NCBI GenBank assembly: GCA_016869315.1 | Contig: VGEM01000002.1 | Coordinates: 1 to 34,461, forward strand | Direction: 5' to 3' | DNA from: Alphaproteobacteria bacterium | GTDB lineage: Bacteria; Pseudomonadota; Alphaproteobacteria; Rhodospirillales; Rhodospirillaceae | Length of the DNA stretch: 34,461 nt | In this document: positions 15,702-23,967 of the stretch, piece after piece | Position numbering within the stretch: the stretch's first letter is position 1 | How the letters are laid out: every line of letters begins with the position of its first letter | The notes under the pieces: generated by a model | Seen by the model: only the letters and a program-made list of their open reading frames with translations | Told to the model about the DNA's origin: nothing | Databases searched by the model: none | Translations under genes and position numbers: made by a program

Positions 15702-16547
15702 TTAACCCTCCGCCAGGAAGCGGACGATCGCATCCGCCTTGCCAATGGCGCCGCCGGCCGTCGTGACAACCTTTGCACCAGCAACCAAGGCTGCCATGCC
15801 GGCGGCGGCGGCCTGGAGATGTGGCGGCTCGGTGTCGGCGGCAAGGAAAATGGAAGGCGCCTTGACGAGCGGCAACCGGGACGTGGGCGCATAGCGAAAC
15901 GCAGCGAGGTACGGCTTGTGGTACGTCGTCAATCCCTTGAGCACATCAATCACATGAAGGTGGAGGTCCGGGGTTGGGCGGACCGGCCCGGGCAGCCGGT
16001 GCGCGGGATCGCGCATGAAGTAAGGAAAATGGAACGACTGATCGCGCACGAAATTCCACGCCCAGATCAAGTGCTGGCCAAAATCCTGCGGCTGCATGGG
16101 CGGGGCGTAGTTTTCGAGGATCTGCCGTTTCAATTCGGCGTCGTATTCGACGATGCCGTCGAAGATGATTCGCCCAACCCGGTCGGGCGCGATCACGGCG
16201 AGCTCGGCGGCCGTCCGCGCGCCGGTATGGGCGCCGTAGACATCGACTTTGTCGATGTTGAGCGCATCCAAGACCCGACGTACGCTATCGGCAAAATAGG
16301 AGATGTCGGGGGCTTCGCCTTGAGGGGGCGCCGAGTCGCCATTGCCCAGGGTGTCCGGCGCCAGCATTCGCCGCGTGAAGCCCTTGGCGCGCAAGGTTTC
16401 CATCAGCGGCTCGAGGCCGCGGGCGGACGCCGGCGAGGCATGCATCAGACACAACGGCCGGCCCCCTGATGCCGAGGCGGGACAGTCGCGAACGTGGACC
16501 AAGCCTTCATTCAAGCGGACAAACAAACGATCTGGATCGAGCGCCAT
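15702..16547 (-). CDS. alpha/beta hydrolase with His in place of the nucleophile Ser
   Basis: The 281-residue chain follows the alpha/beta-hydrolase plan: CLMHASPASARG (oxyanion region, about residues 33-44), PDTLGNGDS, then the nucleophile elbow VYGAHTGARTAAELA at residues 103-117. In the G-x-S-x-G elbow the serine position is His107. The C-terminal region, where the catalytic His would be expected, reads VVTTAGGAIGKADAI and has no obvious histidine. It may be a lyase or dehalogenase-like variant or a non-catalytic binder. No signal peptide. Confidence 0.75.
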   Translation of the reverse strand: MALDPDRLFVRLNEGLVHVRDCPASASGGRPLCLMHASPASARGLEPLMETLRAKGFTRRMLAPDTLGNGDSAPPQGEAPDISYFADSVRRVLDALNIDKVDVYGAHTGARTAAELAVIAPDRVGRIIFDGIVEYDAELKRQILENYAPPMQPQDFGQHLIWAWNFVRDQSFHFPYFMRDPAHRLPGPVRPTPDLHLHVIDVLKGLTTYHKPYLAAFRYAPTSRLPLVKAPSIFLAADTEPPHLQAAAAGMAALVAGAKVVTTAGGAIGKADAIVRFLAEG

Positions 16548-16689
16548 GACGAGCTTCTCACCTGTTTCGATCGCAGCCTACCAGGAATCGGACGCTCGCT
16601 GGACGATTGTCTGCAAATCGAGCGGCTGGCATTGCGCGCGGCGTGGGAAGAGTCGAAGATAGTTCGGTCACTACTGCAAGTTCGGTGTC

Positions 16690-17133
16690 GTGGCTCCGTT
16701 TCAAACCGAGTCCTGTCGGACGTTTTTCGATCACTGGCATTCCCTCCGCCAGGATGGTCGGCTACCGCATACCAAGGATTTTCTCGATCGTGCACCCTCG
16801 GATCTGATACCTTTCGCGTTCATCCACGAGGTCGAGTCTTCAGGGCTGCTGGTGCGATTCATGCGCACGGGCTTGGTCCAGCGTTGGCGCCACGACTTGA
16901 CCGGGCATTACTTCGGCGAACATCTCGATTCTGACGCTCGCGAGAAATTACGCGGCACCATGGAATACTGCGTGCGAACGCCGTGCGGCATGCGTCAACT
17001 GGGCCGGATCGAGTCGTCGGCCGGCCGGGCTCTATCGTTCGAGGCGATCGTGTTACCGCTTGCGGTCGACGATGGGCGGTCGCCACGCGTGACGGCGTTC
17101 AGCCAGATTCTCGACCTAATTGGAGCGAGATGA
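16690..17133 (+). CDS. PAS domain protein (PAS_5 family)
   Basis: The 147-residue protein matches the alphaproteobacterial PAS_5 pattern: FFDHWHSLRQDGRLPHTKDF near the N-terminus, then DLIPFAFIHEVE, LLVRFMRTGLVQRW and DLTGHYFGE. It consists of the sensor domain only, with no output domain. GTG at 16690 is the only start in the frame after a TAG at 16660; no clear ribosome-binding site was seen. It diverges from the hydrolase gene at 16547. Proteins of this type are often thought to be signalling or regulatory adaptors; the ligand is unknown. Confidence 0.75.
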   Translation: MAPFQTESCRTFFDHWHSLRQDGRLPHTKDFLDRAPSDLIPFAFIHEVESSGLLVRFMRTGLVQRWRHDLTGHYFGEHLDSDAREKLRGTMEYCVRTPCGMRQLGRIESSAGRALSFEAIVLPLAVDDGRSPRVTAFSQILDLIGAR

Positions 17134-17224
17134 ACACTCGCGTGAATTCCGCCCCGCCGGAAAGAAGAGTTGGCTGGATCTCGGATGGAGCGTGCCGGCG
17201 ATTCCGCCGCCTTGAGCCGCCGGT

Positions 17225-17686
17225 TCACGAGTGCAGGAATCGTCCCTCGATGCTCTTGGTCAGCTGAAGCTCGACCTCGGGTGACATCTTGCGAAAGCCA
17301 AGGTGGGTCATGTCACCCACAGTGCCAAGCACAACGGACTCGATTTCTTCGGCGACGGATGGCAGCGACAGCCAAACCGGCTATTGCTTATCGAGTGGCA
17401 GGTCGGTCTCGATCAACGCGCCGCCGATCGAAATGTCGTGCAGCCCGCAGTCGAAGGCGTCGCCCGACGCCGTCCGGCCGGTCAGGACGCCGCCGAGCGG
17501 CACGCGCATCGCGGTCCGCTTGTCGCCGGCCACGGGCGCCAGCAGCGCAAGCCGCGTGTCCGACAACTCCATCAGCGCCATGGCGAGTTCGCGACGCAGC
17601 ACGTCGTCGCTGGTGCGTGATCTCACACTTTTCAAATGGTCTTCGAGGCCCGCAAGGCGCGAATCGACGGAACGGAGATCAGGCAT
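17225..17686 (-). pseudogene. PilZ-domain protein interrupted by in-frame TAG at 17381-17383
   Basis: The frame opening at the ATG at 17686 gives a helical N-terminus (residues 1-50), then the c-di-GMP-binding PilZ motifs: R57-T-A-M-R61 (RxxxR) and D84-I-S-I-G-G89 (D/N-x-S-x-x-G). After LPLDKQ a TAG ends it at residue 101. The same frame continues for 51 codons, reading PVWLSLPSVAEEIES, VVLGTVGDMTHLGFRKM and IEGRFLHS, which are exactly the remaining strands and C-terminal helix of a PilZ domain, before a TGA at 17225-17227. The intact protein would have been 153 residues. Truncation removes half of the barrel. Nonsense mutation, base error and read-through cannot be separated here. Confidence 0.8.
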
Positions 17687-17702
17687 GAGGATTCTCTCTC
17701 GG

Positions 17703-18413
17703 TTAGCGCGCCGCGTCCGGAATTTTGACCTCCGGATCGATGGCGTGATAAATCTTATTCTTGCATACTTCTGCGCTGATGCAGTCATTCGTAGCTCGGG
17801 CGAGACCCGTTCGTGTCACACCGCCGAATACGGACTGGTCTTCGAACATTCCCGTCCTCTCGGAAGCCCCGGGCTCCAGATTTCGAAGAACCGCATTGCG
17901 AATGATCGTATAGGTCACGCCGGAAGCCATGACATGGTTCTCGCCGGCCTCTTTGGCCAAGAGGGTTGCTTTCATCGCCTCCCATCGGTTCTTGGGATAA
18001 ATTGCCTTGCTGTCGCCGGCGCCGACCGAGCTGTGCAAGATGATGTGCTTGACCCCCGAGTCTTTGGCTGCGGCCGATATCAGTCTCTGGCTGACGTCGT
18101 AAAAGCTGGGGTCGGCCTTGCCGCGGGCGAGGGCGTCGACGACGACGTCGAATTTTCCTGGCGCTAGCGCGGAACGCACGTCTGCTTCGTTTAACACGTC
18201 GCCTTTTACCAGCTTGACATTATAGTCTTTCAATCGAGCGAGGTCGGAGCTCGGCCGAACAAACGCGGTGACATCATGCCCGCCGGCGGTCAGTGCGCGA
18301 ACGATTTCGGCGCCAAGCTGGCCCGACGCGCCAAATACCATCACCGATGCGGCCATGGCCGACGGGGCGACTGCAGACAGCAGGGCGAACAGCAACGGTA
18401 CGAAGACGCGCAT
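17703..18413 (-). CDS. NmrA-like NAD(P)-binding Rossmann protein with signal peptide
   Basis: The 236-residue product has a Sec-like signal (MRVFVPLLFALLSAVAPSAM, cleavage near residue 22) immediately followed by the dinucleotide-binding strand and loop VMVFGASGQLGAEIV. Later blocks are VKGDVLN, VDALARG and IILHSSVGAG, as in atypical SDR/NmrA-like NAD(P)-binding proteins. A signal peptide placed directly before the first Rossmann strand is unusual, since this class works in the cytosol. It ends 16 bases upstream of the interrupted PilZ gene start, on the same strand, so the two may be cotranscribed. Confidence 0.75.
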   Translation of the reverse strand: MRVFVPLLFALLSAVAPSAMAASVMVFGASGQLGAEIVRALTAGGHDVTAFVRPSSDLARLKDYNVKLVKGDVLNEADVRSALAPGKFDVVVDALARGKADPSFYDVSQRLISAAAKDSGVKHIILHSSVGAGDSKAIYPKNRWEAMKATLLAKEAGENHVMASGVTYTIIRNAVLRNLEPGASERTGMFEDQSVFGGVTRTGLARATNDCISAEVCKNKIYHAIDPEVKIPDAAR

Positions 18414-18580
18414 GGTGAGCCTCTCGTGACGGGGATCAGACAGCGGTGAGACAACCCTCTCGTGCCCAGGCGGTCAAGGGGAAAACGGGATGCGCGCCGC
18501 GCGCAATTTTCGTACACAAGTCCTGACGTACGTGGCCTTCCATCGGGCCAGGCGACGGGACCCGATCAGGAAGACCACTT

Positions 18581-19951
18581 ATGACTTCTGAACGTTTCTT
18601 CGGACTTCGATCCGAATTCAAACCTACCCTCAAGCTCGCGCTCCCATTAGCGCTCGGCCAGCTCGCGCAAATTGGCATGATGCTGACCGACACCATCATG
18701 TTGGGCGGCCTCGGCGGCGACGCGATCGCCGCCGGCGGTCTTGGCGGCTCATTGTACTTTACCCTGGCGATGATCTTGCAAGGTCCGGCCGGCAGCGTCG
18801 GCATTCTCGTTGCACACGCCCGTGGCGCCCAAGATCTTTCGCGGATTGCGCCGGCGATTCGCGGCGCTTTCCTGATCTCAACCCTCGCCCTGGTGCCGCT
18901 CGGTTTGATTCTATGGAACATCGAGCCGGTCCTGCTGGCGTTCGGCGAGCCACCGGCCCTCGCCGGCGATATCGGTGCGTTTGTCCGTGTCTTGCTGCTC
19001 GGCGCGCCGGCGGCGATGTGGCTGGGGACGCTGCGGCTCTACGCGGCGTCGATGAACTCGCCGCGCATGGTCATGATCGTTTCGTTCGGCGGCCTCGCCC
19101 TCAACGCGTTCCTGAACTACGGATTCATCTACGGCCACATGGGGTTTCCCGAATTCGGGATGGTGGGCTCTGCCATGGCGACAGCGGCGACGACGTGGGC
19201 GATGGCACTGGCGATTTACGCCTGGATCAAACTGGTTCCCGAATTGTCGCGCCATGTTGGATGGGGGTCCTTCGACTTCGCTGTCCTGCGCGAGCTCCTG
19301 ATTCTCGGATGGCCGATTGCGGTGACATTTGCAGTGGAAGCGCTGCTCTTCATGTCTTCGGGCCTGCTGATGGGCACGCTCGGCACGACGGCGCTTGCGG
19401 CGCATCAGGTGGCTCTCAGTGTGGCGTCCACCACTTTCATGATTCCGCTTGCGTGCAGTCAGGCCGTCAACGTTCGTGTCGGATATTGGGCCGGCGCAGC
19501 ACAACCGCGCGCGGCGCGCGACGCAGGCCTGGCGGCGTTCATCATTGGCGTTGGTTTCATGGCGTTTGCGGCCGTTGTCATGATTGTGGCGCCGCTTTGG
19601 ATCGTGTCGCTGTTCAATCTCGATGCGGCGGATCCCGCCGACGCGCCGGTGGTGTCGCTGTTTGTCAGTCTGATGGTGGTCGCGGCGTGCTTTCAGGTGT
19701 TCGACGGCGCCCAATGCATTGCCGTTGGGGCCTTGCGTGGCCTCAAGGACACCCGCATTCCCATGTGGCTCGCCGGCTTGAGTTACTGGGCGATCGGATT
19801 TCCGGCAGCCCTCGTTTTCGGGTTCGGTTTCGACGGCGGGGCCGAGGGGATCTGGTGGGGTCTTGCGCTCGGACTGGCAGCGGCGGCCATCGTCCTTCCG
19901 GCCAGATTCTGGTGTCTCAGCTCGAGACTCATTGTCGTGACCGCACGATGA
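18581..19951 (+). CDS. MATE family multidrug efflux protein
   Basis: This 456-residue membrane protein has about 12 hydrophobic segments in two related halves. The first half opens LALPLALGQLAQIGMMLTDT, the typical MATE TM1 with MLTDTIMLG, followed by a segment with LGGSLYFT. The second half begins LGWPIAVTFAVEALLF with LGTTALAAHQVALSV. Family members export cationic drugs or metabolites in exchange for Na+ or H+. The gene is divergent from the NmrA-like gene (167 bases between starts) and is followed 66 bases later by a peroxiredoxin gene on the same strand. Confidence 0.88.
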   Translation: MTSERFFGLRSEFKPTLKLALPLALGQLAQIGMMLTDTIMLGGLGGDAIAAGGLGGSLYFTLAMILQGPAGSVGILVAHARGAQDLSRIAPAIRGAFLISTLALVPLGLILWNIEPVLLAFGEPPALAGDIGAFVRVLLLGAPAAMWLGTLRLYAASMNSPRMVMIVSFGGLALNAFLNYGFIYGHMGFPEFGMVGSAMATAATTWAMALAIYAWIKLVPELSRHVGWGSFDFAVLRELLILGWPIAVTFAVEALLFMSSGLLMGTLGTTALAAHQVALSVASTTFMIPLACSQAVNVRVGYWAGAAQPRAARDAGLAAFIIGVGFMAFAAVVMIVAPLWIVSLFNLDAADPADAPVVSLFVSLMVVAACFQVFDGAQCIAVGALRGLKDTRIPMWLAGLSYWAIGFPAALVFGFGFDGGAEGIWWGLALGLAAAAIVLPARFWCLSSRLIVVTAR

Positions 19952-20017
19952 TGCTTCTCGGGCGCTGGCCGCCAGAGTATGGTTTTGCCAGCGACAACCA
20001 ATAGGGAAGGGACCCCC

Positions 20018-20617
20018 ATGACACGCTTTGTCACCGCACTCGCAATCTCAACAGCGCTTGCGCTGCCGGCTATTGCAGCACTCAAGCCGGGCGCGTCGGC
20101 GCCCGACTTCTCGGCCAAGGCTTCACTGGCCGGCAAGCCGGTCGATTTCTCGCTCAAGGACGCGCTCAAGAAAGGTCCGGTCGTGGTGTATTTCTATCCA
20201 GCGGCCTTCACCCAAGGATGCAATATCGAGGCCCATACCTTTGCTGAAAACAAAGAAAAGTTCGAAGCGGCGAACACCACCATCATCGGTGTGTCACGTG
20301 ACGGAGTCGAGCGCCTGAACGAATTCTCGGCCGATCCCGCTTACTGCGCCGGAAAATTCCCGGTGGCGTCCGATCCCGACGGGTCGATCGCCAAGTCGTT
20401 CGACCTCAACACCGTCGATACCTCGAAGTTCAAGGGCCCGATCAAGGATTCGAAGGGTCGTGAGGTCACGACTCAGCTCACCGAGCGCACGACATACGTG
20501 ATTACGCCCGACTCCAAGGTCGTCGCGACGTTGTCTTCGGCCGACGACAACGTCACGCCGGTCGAACATGTCGATAAGTCCCTGGCGATCGTTCAGGGCT
20601 TGATGGCGAAAAAGTAG
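20018..20617 (+). CDS. exported peroxiredoxin (AhpC/TSA, BCP-like)
   Basis: AGGGAAGGGA just upstream supports the ATG at 20018. The 199-residue product starts with a signal peptide (about 21 residues, ending PAIAA). Then come KPGASAPDFSAKA and VVVYFYPAAFTQGCNIEAHTF; the Cys in TQGC is the peroxidatic cysteine of the PxxxT-x-x-C motif. A second Cys (PAYCAGKF) lies further on and could be a resolving residue. It would reduce peroxides in the periplasm, perhaps relevant to H2O2 from flavin oxidases. The stop is 10 bases from the end of the convergent SDR gene. Confidence 0.85.
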   Translation: MTRFVTALAISTALALPAIAALKPGASAPDFSAKASLAGKPVDFSLKDALKKGPVVVYFYPAAFTQGCNIEAHTFAENKEKFEAANTTIIGVSRDGVERLNEFSADPAYCAGKFPVASDPDGSIAKSFDLNTVDTSKFKGPIKDSKGREVTTQLTERTTYVITPDSKVVATLSSADDNVTPVEHVDKSLAIVQGLMAKK

Positions 20618-20627
20618 CTGGGCCGAA

Positions 20628-21440
20628 TTACCAGGGGAGCGTCTTGCCGTCCCACTGGTGAAATTTGTCGATGTCGGCGACGGTGAGGCGATCGATCAAA
20701 TCGATCATGGCGCCGATCGCCGACCGCGGTGCCAGGACTTTCAGTTCGATCTGGCGGCGGTATCGCTCGGGCACTTTCGAGAGATCGGGCGCATCCATGT
20801 AATTGTGCACGTCGACCGTGCCGGGCGCGATCACCAGCACGGCAACGCCGCGGCCTTTGACCTCCTCGCCGTAAGCCCGCATCAACATGTTCACGGCAGC
20901 CTTGCTGGCGCGATAGGCAGGCGCCACCGAATTGCGCACGCCCGAGATTGAGCCGCCGACGGCGCTCATCACCGCGATCTTTTTCTGGCGGCTGGCCGCT
21001 ACGCTCTCAAGAAAGGCCTGCGCCACGTAAAGCTGCGCGGTCACGTTGGTCTTCAGCACGGTCTCAAGCCAGGCGTAGTCCATCTTGGCAAACGTCTCGG
21101 GTCCGACCCGGAACGAGTTGATCGCGCCGTTCAGGTTCAGCACGTCGATCGGTGTCGATTTGTACTTGGCGCCAAGGGCATCGACTTCCGCAAAATCGGT
21201 GATGTCGAGCTGCTCGATGACGATCTTGTCTTTGTAGCGCGCGGCAAGCGCGGCGAGATCCTTGGCGTTGGCGGGGTCGCGCGCGGTCGCGATGACACGC
21301 CAGCCACGAGCCGCATAATCCTCGACGAAGGCCAGGCCATGGCCTTGGGTGGCGCCGGTGACGAGCACGGTGTCGGCCCGCGCGCTCATGGTCAACAGCC
21401 CCGACAACAGCAGTGTTGCCGCCGCGATGAACTTGCTCAA
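20628..21440 (-). CDS. SDR family oxidoreductase with signal peptide
   Basis: I choose the TTG at 21440: it has GAGGA five bases upstream and starts 8 bases after the phaA stop, whereas an in-frame ATG at 21488 would overlap phaA by 41 bases. The 270-residue protein opens with a signal peptide (LSKFIAAATLLLSGLLTMSARA) followed directly by TVLVTGATQGHG, the SDR cofactor loop. The catalytic triad appears as Ser in VMSAVGGS and Y-x-x-x-K in AYRASKAAVN. The usual NNAG block reads NLNGAIN. It sits where phaB would be expected, but its leader and motifs do not match an acetoacetyl-CoA reductase. Function unknown. Confidence 0.75.
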   Translation of the reverse strand: MSKFIAAATLLLSGLLTMSARADTVLVTGATQGHGLAFVEDYAARGWRVIATARDPANAKDLAALAARYKDKIVIEQLDITDFAEVDALGAKYKSTPIDVLNLNGAINSFRVGPETFAKMDYAWLETVLKTNVTAQLYVAQAFLESVAASRQKKIAVMSAVGGSISGVRNSVAPAYRASKAAVNMLMRAYGEEVKGRGVAVLVIAPGTVDVHNYMDAPDLSKVPERYRRQIELKVLAPRSAIGAMIDLIDRLTVADIDKFHQWDGKTLPW

Positions 21441-21447
21441 AGTGTCC

Positions 21448-22623
21448 TCACAGTCCTTCGACGCACATTGAAATTCCCATTCCGCCACCGATACAGAGCG
21501 TCGCGAGGCCCTTCCTGGCGCTCCGCTTCTTCATTTCGTGGAGCAGCGTGACCAGCACGCGGCAGCCAGAGGCACCGATGGGATGGCCGAGCGCGATCGC
21601 GCCGCCATTCACGTTGGCCTTTGTTGGATCAAGTCCCAAGTCCTGACACACGGCAAGTGACTGTGCGGCAAAGGCCTCGTTGGCCTCGATCAAATCGAGA
21701 TCGCCGATCGACCATCCTGCTTTTTCGAGCGCCTTCCGTGATGCGGGGATCGGTCCCGTGCCCATGATGGCGGGATCGACGCCTGCTTGGGCCCAGCTCG
21801 CGATCCGCGCCAGCGGCACGAGGCCGCGCCGTTTGGCCTCGGCCTCTGTCATCAGCACAACCGCGGCGGCGCCATCGTTGAGGCCTGACGCATTGCCGGC
21901 CGTGACAGTGCCCTCTTTCGAGAATGCGGGTTTCAACTTGCCGAGCGCATCTTCGGTTGTGCCGGCACGCGGGTATTCGTCGGTATCGAAGTGCTTGGTC
22001 TCTTTCTTGACGAGAATCGGCACCGAAACGATCTCGTCCTTGAAGCGTCCGGCCTTAAGCGCGGCTTCCGCTTTCGCTTGCGATGCCGCGGCAAAAGCGT
22101 CCTGGCGGGCGCGGGTCAGCTGCCATTTCTCGGCAATGTTCTCGGCGGTCGTCCCCATATGATAGCCGTTGAAGGCGTCCCAGAGTCCATCGCGAATCAT
22201 GGTGTCGATCATCTGCGCATCGCCCATCTTCTGGCCGTTGCGAAGTGCGAGGCAGTGCGGCGACAGACTCATGTTCTCCTGGCCGCCGGCGACGACGATG
22301 GATGAATCGCCCGCGGTGATCGAAGACGCGCCGAGCGCCACGGCCTTGAGCCCTGAGCCGCAGACCTGATTGATGGTCATGGCCGGAACTTCTTTCGGGA
22401 CGCCCGCCTTGATGGACGCCTGGCGGGCCGGGTTTTGGCCGCACCCCGCGGCCAGCACCTGACCCATGATCACATCCGACACCTCGGTCGCGGCGACGCG
22501 GGCGCGTGTCAGCGCTTCGCCGATGACAACCTTGCCAAGTTCGGCGGCCGAGGTGTTTCCAAGTGATCCGCCAAAGGCGCCTATTGGCGTGCGGCAGGCG
22601 GAGGCAATCACGACATTCGACAT
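21448..22623 (-). CDS. phaA: acetyl-CoA C-acetyltransferase (beta-ketothiolase)
   Basis: The 391-residue protein starts [20 protein letters not shown], the standard thiolase N-terminus, and its length is that of biosynthetic thiolases. Catalytic residues are Cys88 ([10 protein letters not shown]), His347 ([10 protein letters not shown]) and Cys377 (LCIGGGMG). It condenses two acetyl-CoA to acetoacetyl-CoA, the first step of poly-3-hydroxybutyrate synthesis. A longer frame from a GTG at 22671 would add 16 residues not found in the family. It lies 87 bases downstream of the PhaC-like gene, on the same strand, with a PhaR-type palindrome in the gap. Confidence 0.93.
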   Translation of the reverse strand: MSNVVIASACRTPIGAFGGSLGNTSAAELGKVVIGEALTRARVAATEVSDVIMGQVLAAGCGQNPARQASIKAGVPKEVPAMTINQVCGSGLKAVALGASSITAGDSSIVVAGGQENMSLSPHCLALRNGQKMGDAQMIDTMIRDGLWDAFNGYHMGTTAENIAEKWQLTRARQDAFAAASQAKAEAALKAGRFKDEIVSVPILVKKETKHFDTDEYPRAGTTEDALGKLKPAFSKEGTVTAGNASGLNDGAAAVVLMTEAEAKRRGLVPLARIASWAQAGVDPAIMGTGPIPASRKALEKAGWSIGDLDLIEANEAFAAQSLAVCQDLGLDPTKANVNGGAIALGHPIGASGCRVLVTLLHEMKKRSARKGLATLCIGGGMGISMCVEGL

Positions 22624-22694
22624 GGGCGGCAGCTTTCGATCATTGGACGGCAGCGAAATTTGTAGGCCCACATGTTAGCAATCGCAATGAAAAT

Positions 22695-22709
22695 TGCTGC
22701 ATTGCAACA
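22695..22709. promoter_or_regulatory. candidate PhaR operator upstream of phaA
   Basis: TGCTGC-ATT-GCAACA is a near-perfect palindrome (five of six positions symmetric) with the TGC-N3-GCA core reported for PhaR binding sites (TGC-rich CTGC-N3-GCAG type in Paracoccus). It lies 72 bases upstream of the phaA start, just after the phaC-like stop codon. A second site of the same core lies at the phaR promoter. Confidence 0.5.
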
Positions 22710-22710
22710 G

Positions 22711-23967
22711 TCACCGGTTCGCGATCGCTTTCAACCAGTCGGTCAGGGGTTGGTACAGCAGGCGCGGCGCCGAACCGCCCGCCATCATGCCGATGTGGCC
22801 AAGGTCGAGCCGACGAATCTCAGCATCTCGAATATTTGTCGCAAGCGCCAGTGCCGAGGGCGGCGGTACGATTCTGTCGTTCGACGGGATTACGGCAAGC
22901 GTCGCGCATTTCACGAGCTCCGGAACAATCGGCTGCCCCTTGACCCGCCACTGTCGGCTTGCCGGGGCGTTGGCGCCGTACCAATCGAACAACGCTTCGC
23001 GTGCGACCGGGCCCGCAAGCGCGATGCCGTCGTTAAGCCAGTCTTCTAATTCGACGAAGCGTTTTGCCGCATCGGATGTCGGATCGAGCGCAGCGAAGCC
23101 GCGAAATTTCCGGCCGACCAATGTCGGATCGAGCGATGCGAACAATGCCTGCAATAGATCGATTGGCGCGCATCCGGCCGCGGCGATGATCGCTTCCAAT
23201 AGGGGCCGGCCCAGGTCGATCAATCGTCGCGAACTCTCGCTTTCGGCATGAAAGTCCCACGGCGCCGCAAGAAGGGCGAGGCCAGAGATCAGATCGGGCC
23301 TCAACACTGCAGGAGCCATCGCCAACGTGCCGCCCATGCAGTAGCCGACCAGAAGCGGACGACGGCCGCTTGTCGTCGCGACATGTTCGAGCGCGGGGAC
23401 GAGGACGCTGCAAACGTAATCCTCGATCGCAAAGGCCAACTCGGCCGCTCCCGGCTCGCCCCAATCAAGCAGATAGGCGTCAATTCCATGGTCGGACGCG
23501 TACCGCATCAGGCTTCGACCTTCCGCGAGATCGAGGATATCGGCGCGATTGATCAGGGATGGAACAAAGATCGCGGGCGGGCTTGATCCATCGGCGGTTT
23601 TGTAACGGCGGAGGGCCGCGGCGCCTCGTGACCAGCAGGCTTCGGCCGGAGGTCGGTCGCGGTGGAACGGATGGCGATGATAGGCGGCAACGCCAGACAG
23701 AAGGGTCTCGACTGACGCGGTCGTGACCCTGGTCAGGGCGTCAACGAACGCGGCTGGATCGAGCCCGCTTGGCCACCCGTTTGGTTGCTTTTGGCTTTCG
23801 AGCTTGAATTCGCCGAGCAGGCGCTCGAATGGCTTCGACAGCAGCGAGCCTTTGTTCAAGGGCATCAAGCCGGCGAAGCACAGCTGCGAGATTGTCGCTT
23901 CCACTGCGAGGTGTAGCGGAAGCGGGCGCGGACCCTGCCGCGGGCGAGGGGGACGAGGATCGGTCAT
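22711..23967 (-). CDS. PhaC-like polyhydroxyalkanoate synthase, short form
   Basis: The 418-residue protein has the synthase lipase-like box VGYCMGG with Cys210 as nucleophile, Asp364 in PSNDRIVPP and His391 in LGHIGMM. The spacing of these three residues matches class I PhaC enzymes. Class I PhaC is near 590 residues, so this one lacks much of the N-terminal domain and is closer in size to two-subunit synthases. It would polymerise hydroxyacyl-CoA in granules. The N-terminus GPRPLPLHLA looks conserved, which supports the ATG at 23967. This start overlaps the upstream gene by 227 bases; a later ATG at 23865 would shorten the overlap. Not certain to be an active synthase. Confidence 0.75.
   Translation of the reverse strand: MTDPRPPRPRQGPRPLPLHLAVEATISQLCFAGLMPLNKGSLLSKPFERLLGEFKLESQKQPNGWPSGLDPAAFVDALTRVTTASVETLLSGVAAYHRHPFHRDRPPAEACWSRGAAALRRYKTADGSSPPAIFVPSLINRADILDLAEGRSLMRYASDHGIDAYLLDWGEPGAAELAFAIEDYVCSVLVPALEHVATTSGRRPLLVGYCMGGTLAMAPAVLRPDLISGLALLAAPWDFHAESESSRRLIDLGRPLLEAIIAAAGCAPIDLLQALFASLDPTLVGRKFRGFAALDPTSDAAKRFVELEDWLNDGIALAGPVAREALFDWYGANAPASRQWRVKGQPIVPELVKCATLAVIPSNDRIVPPPSALALATNIRDAEIRRLDLGHIGMMAGGSAPRLLYQPLTDWLKAIANR

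Noticed and set aside
11515-17383. Stop-codon reassignment as the cause of the two interrupted genes
   Set aside because: The stops differ (TGA and TAG), and both codons end other intact genes here (for example TGA at 6010-6012 and TAG at 1884-1886).
17289-18167. Plus-strand open frame of 292 codons
   Set aside because: Antisense to the PilZ and NmrA-like genes, which have clear motifs; the product is Ser/Arg-rich and looks random.
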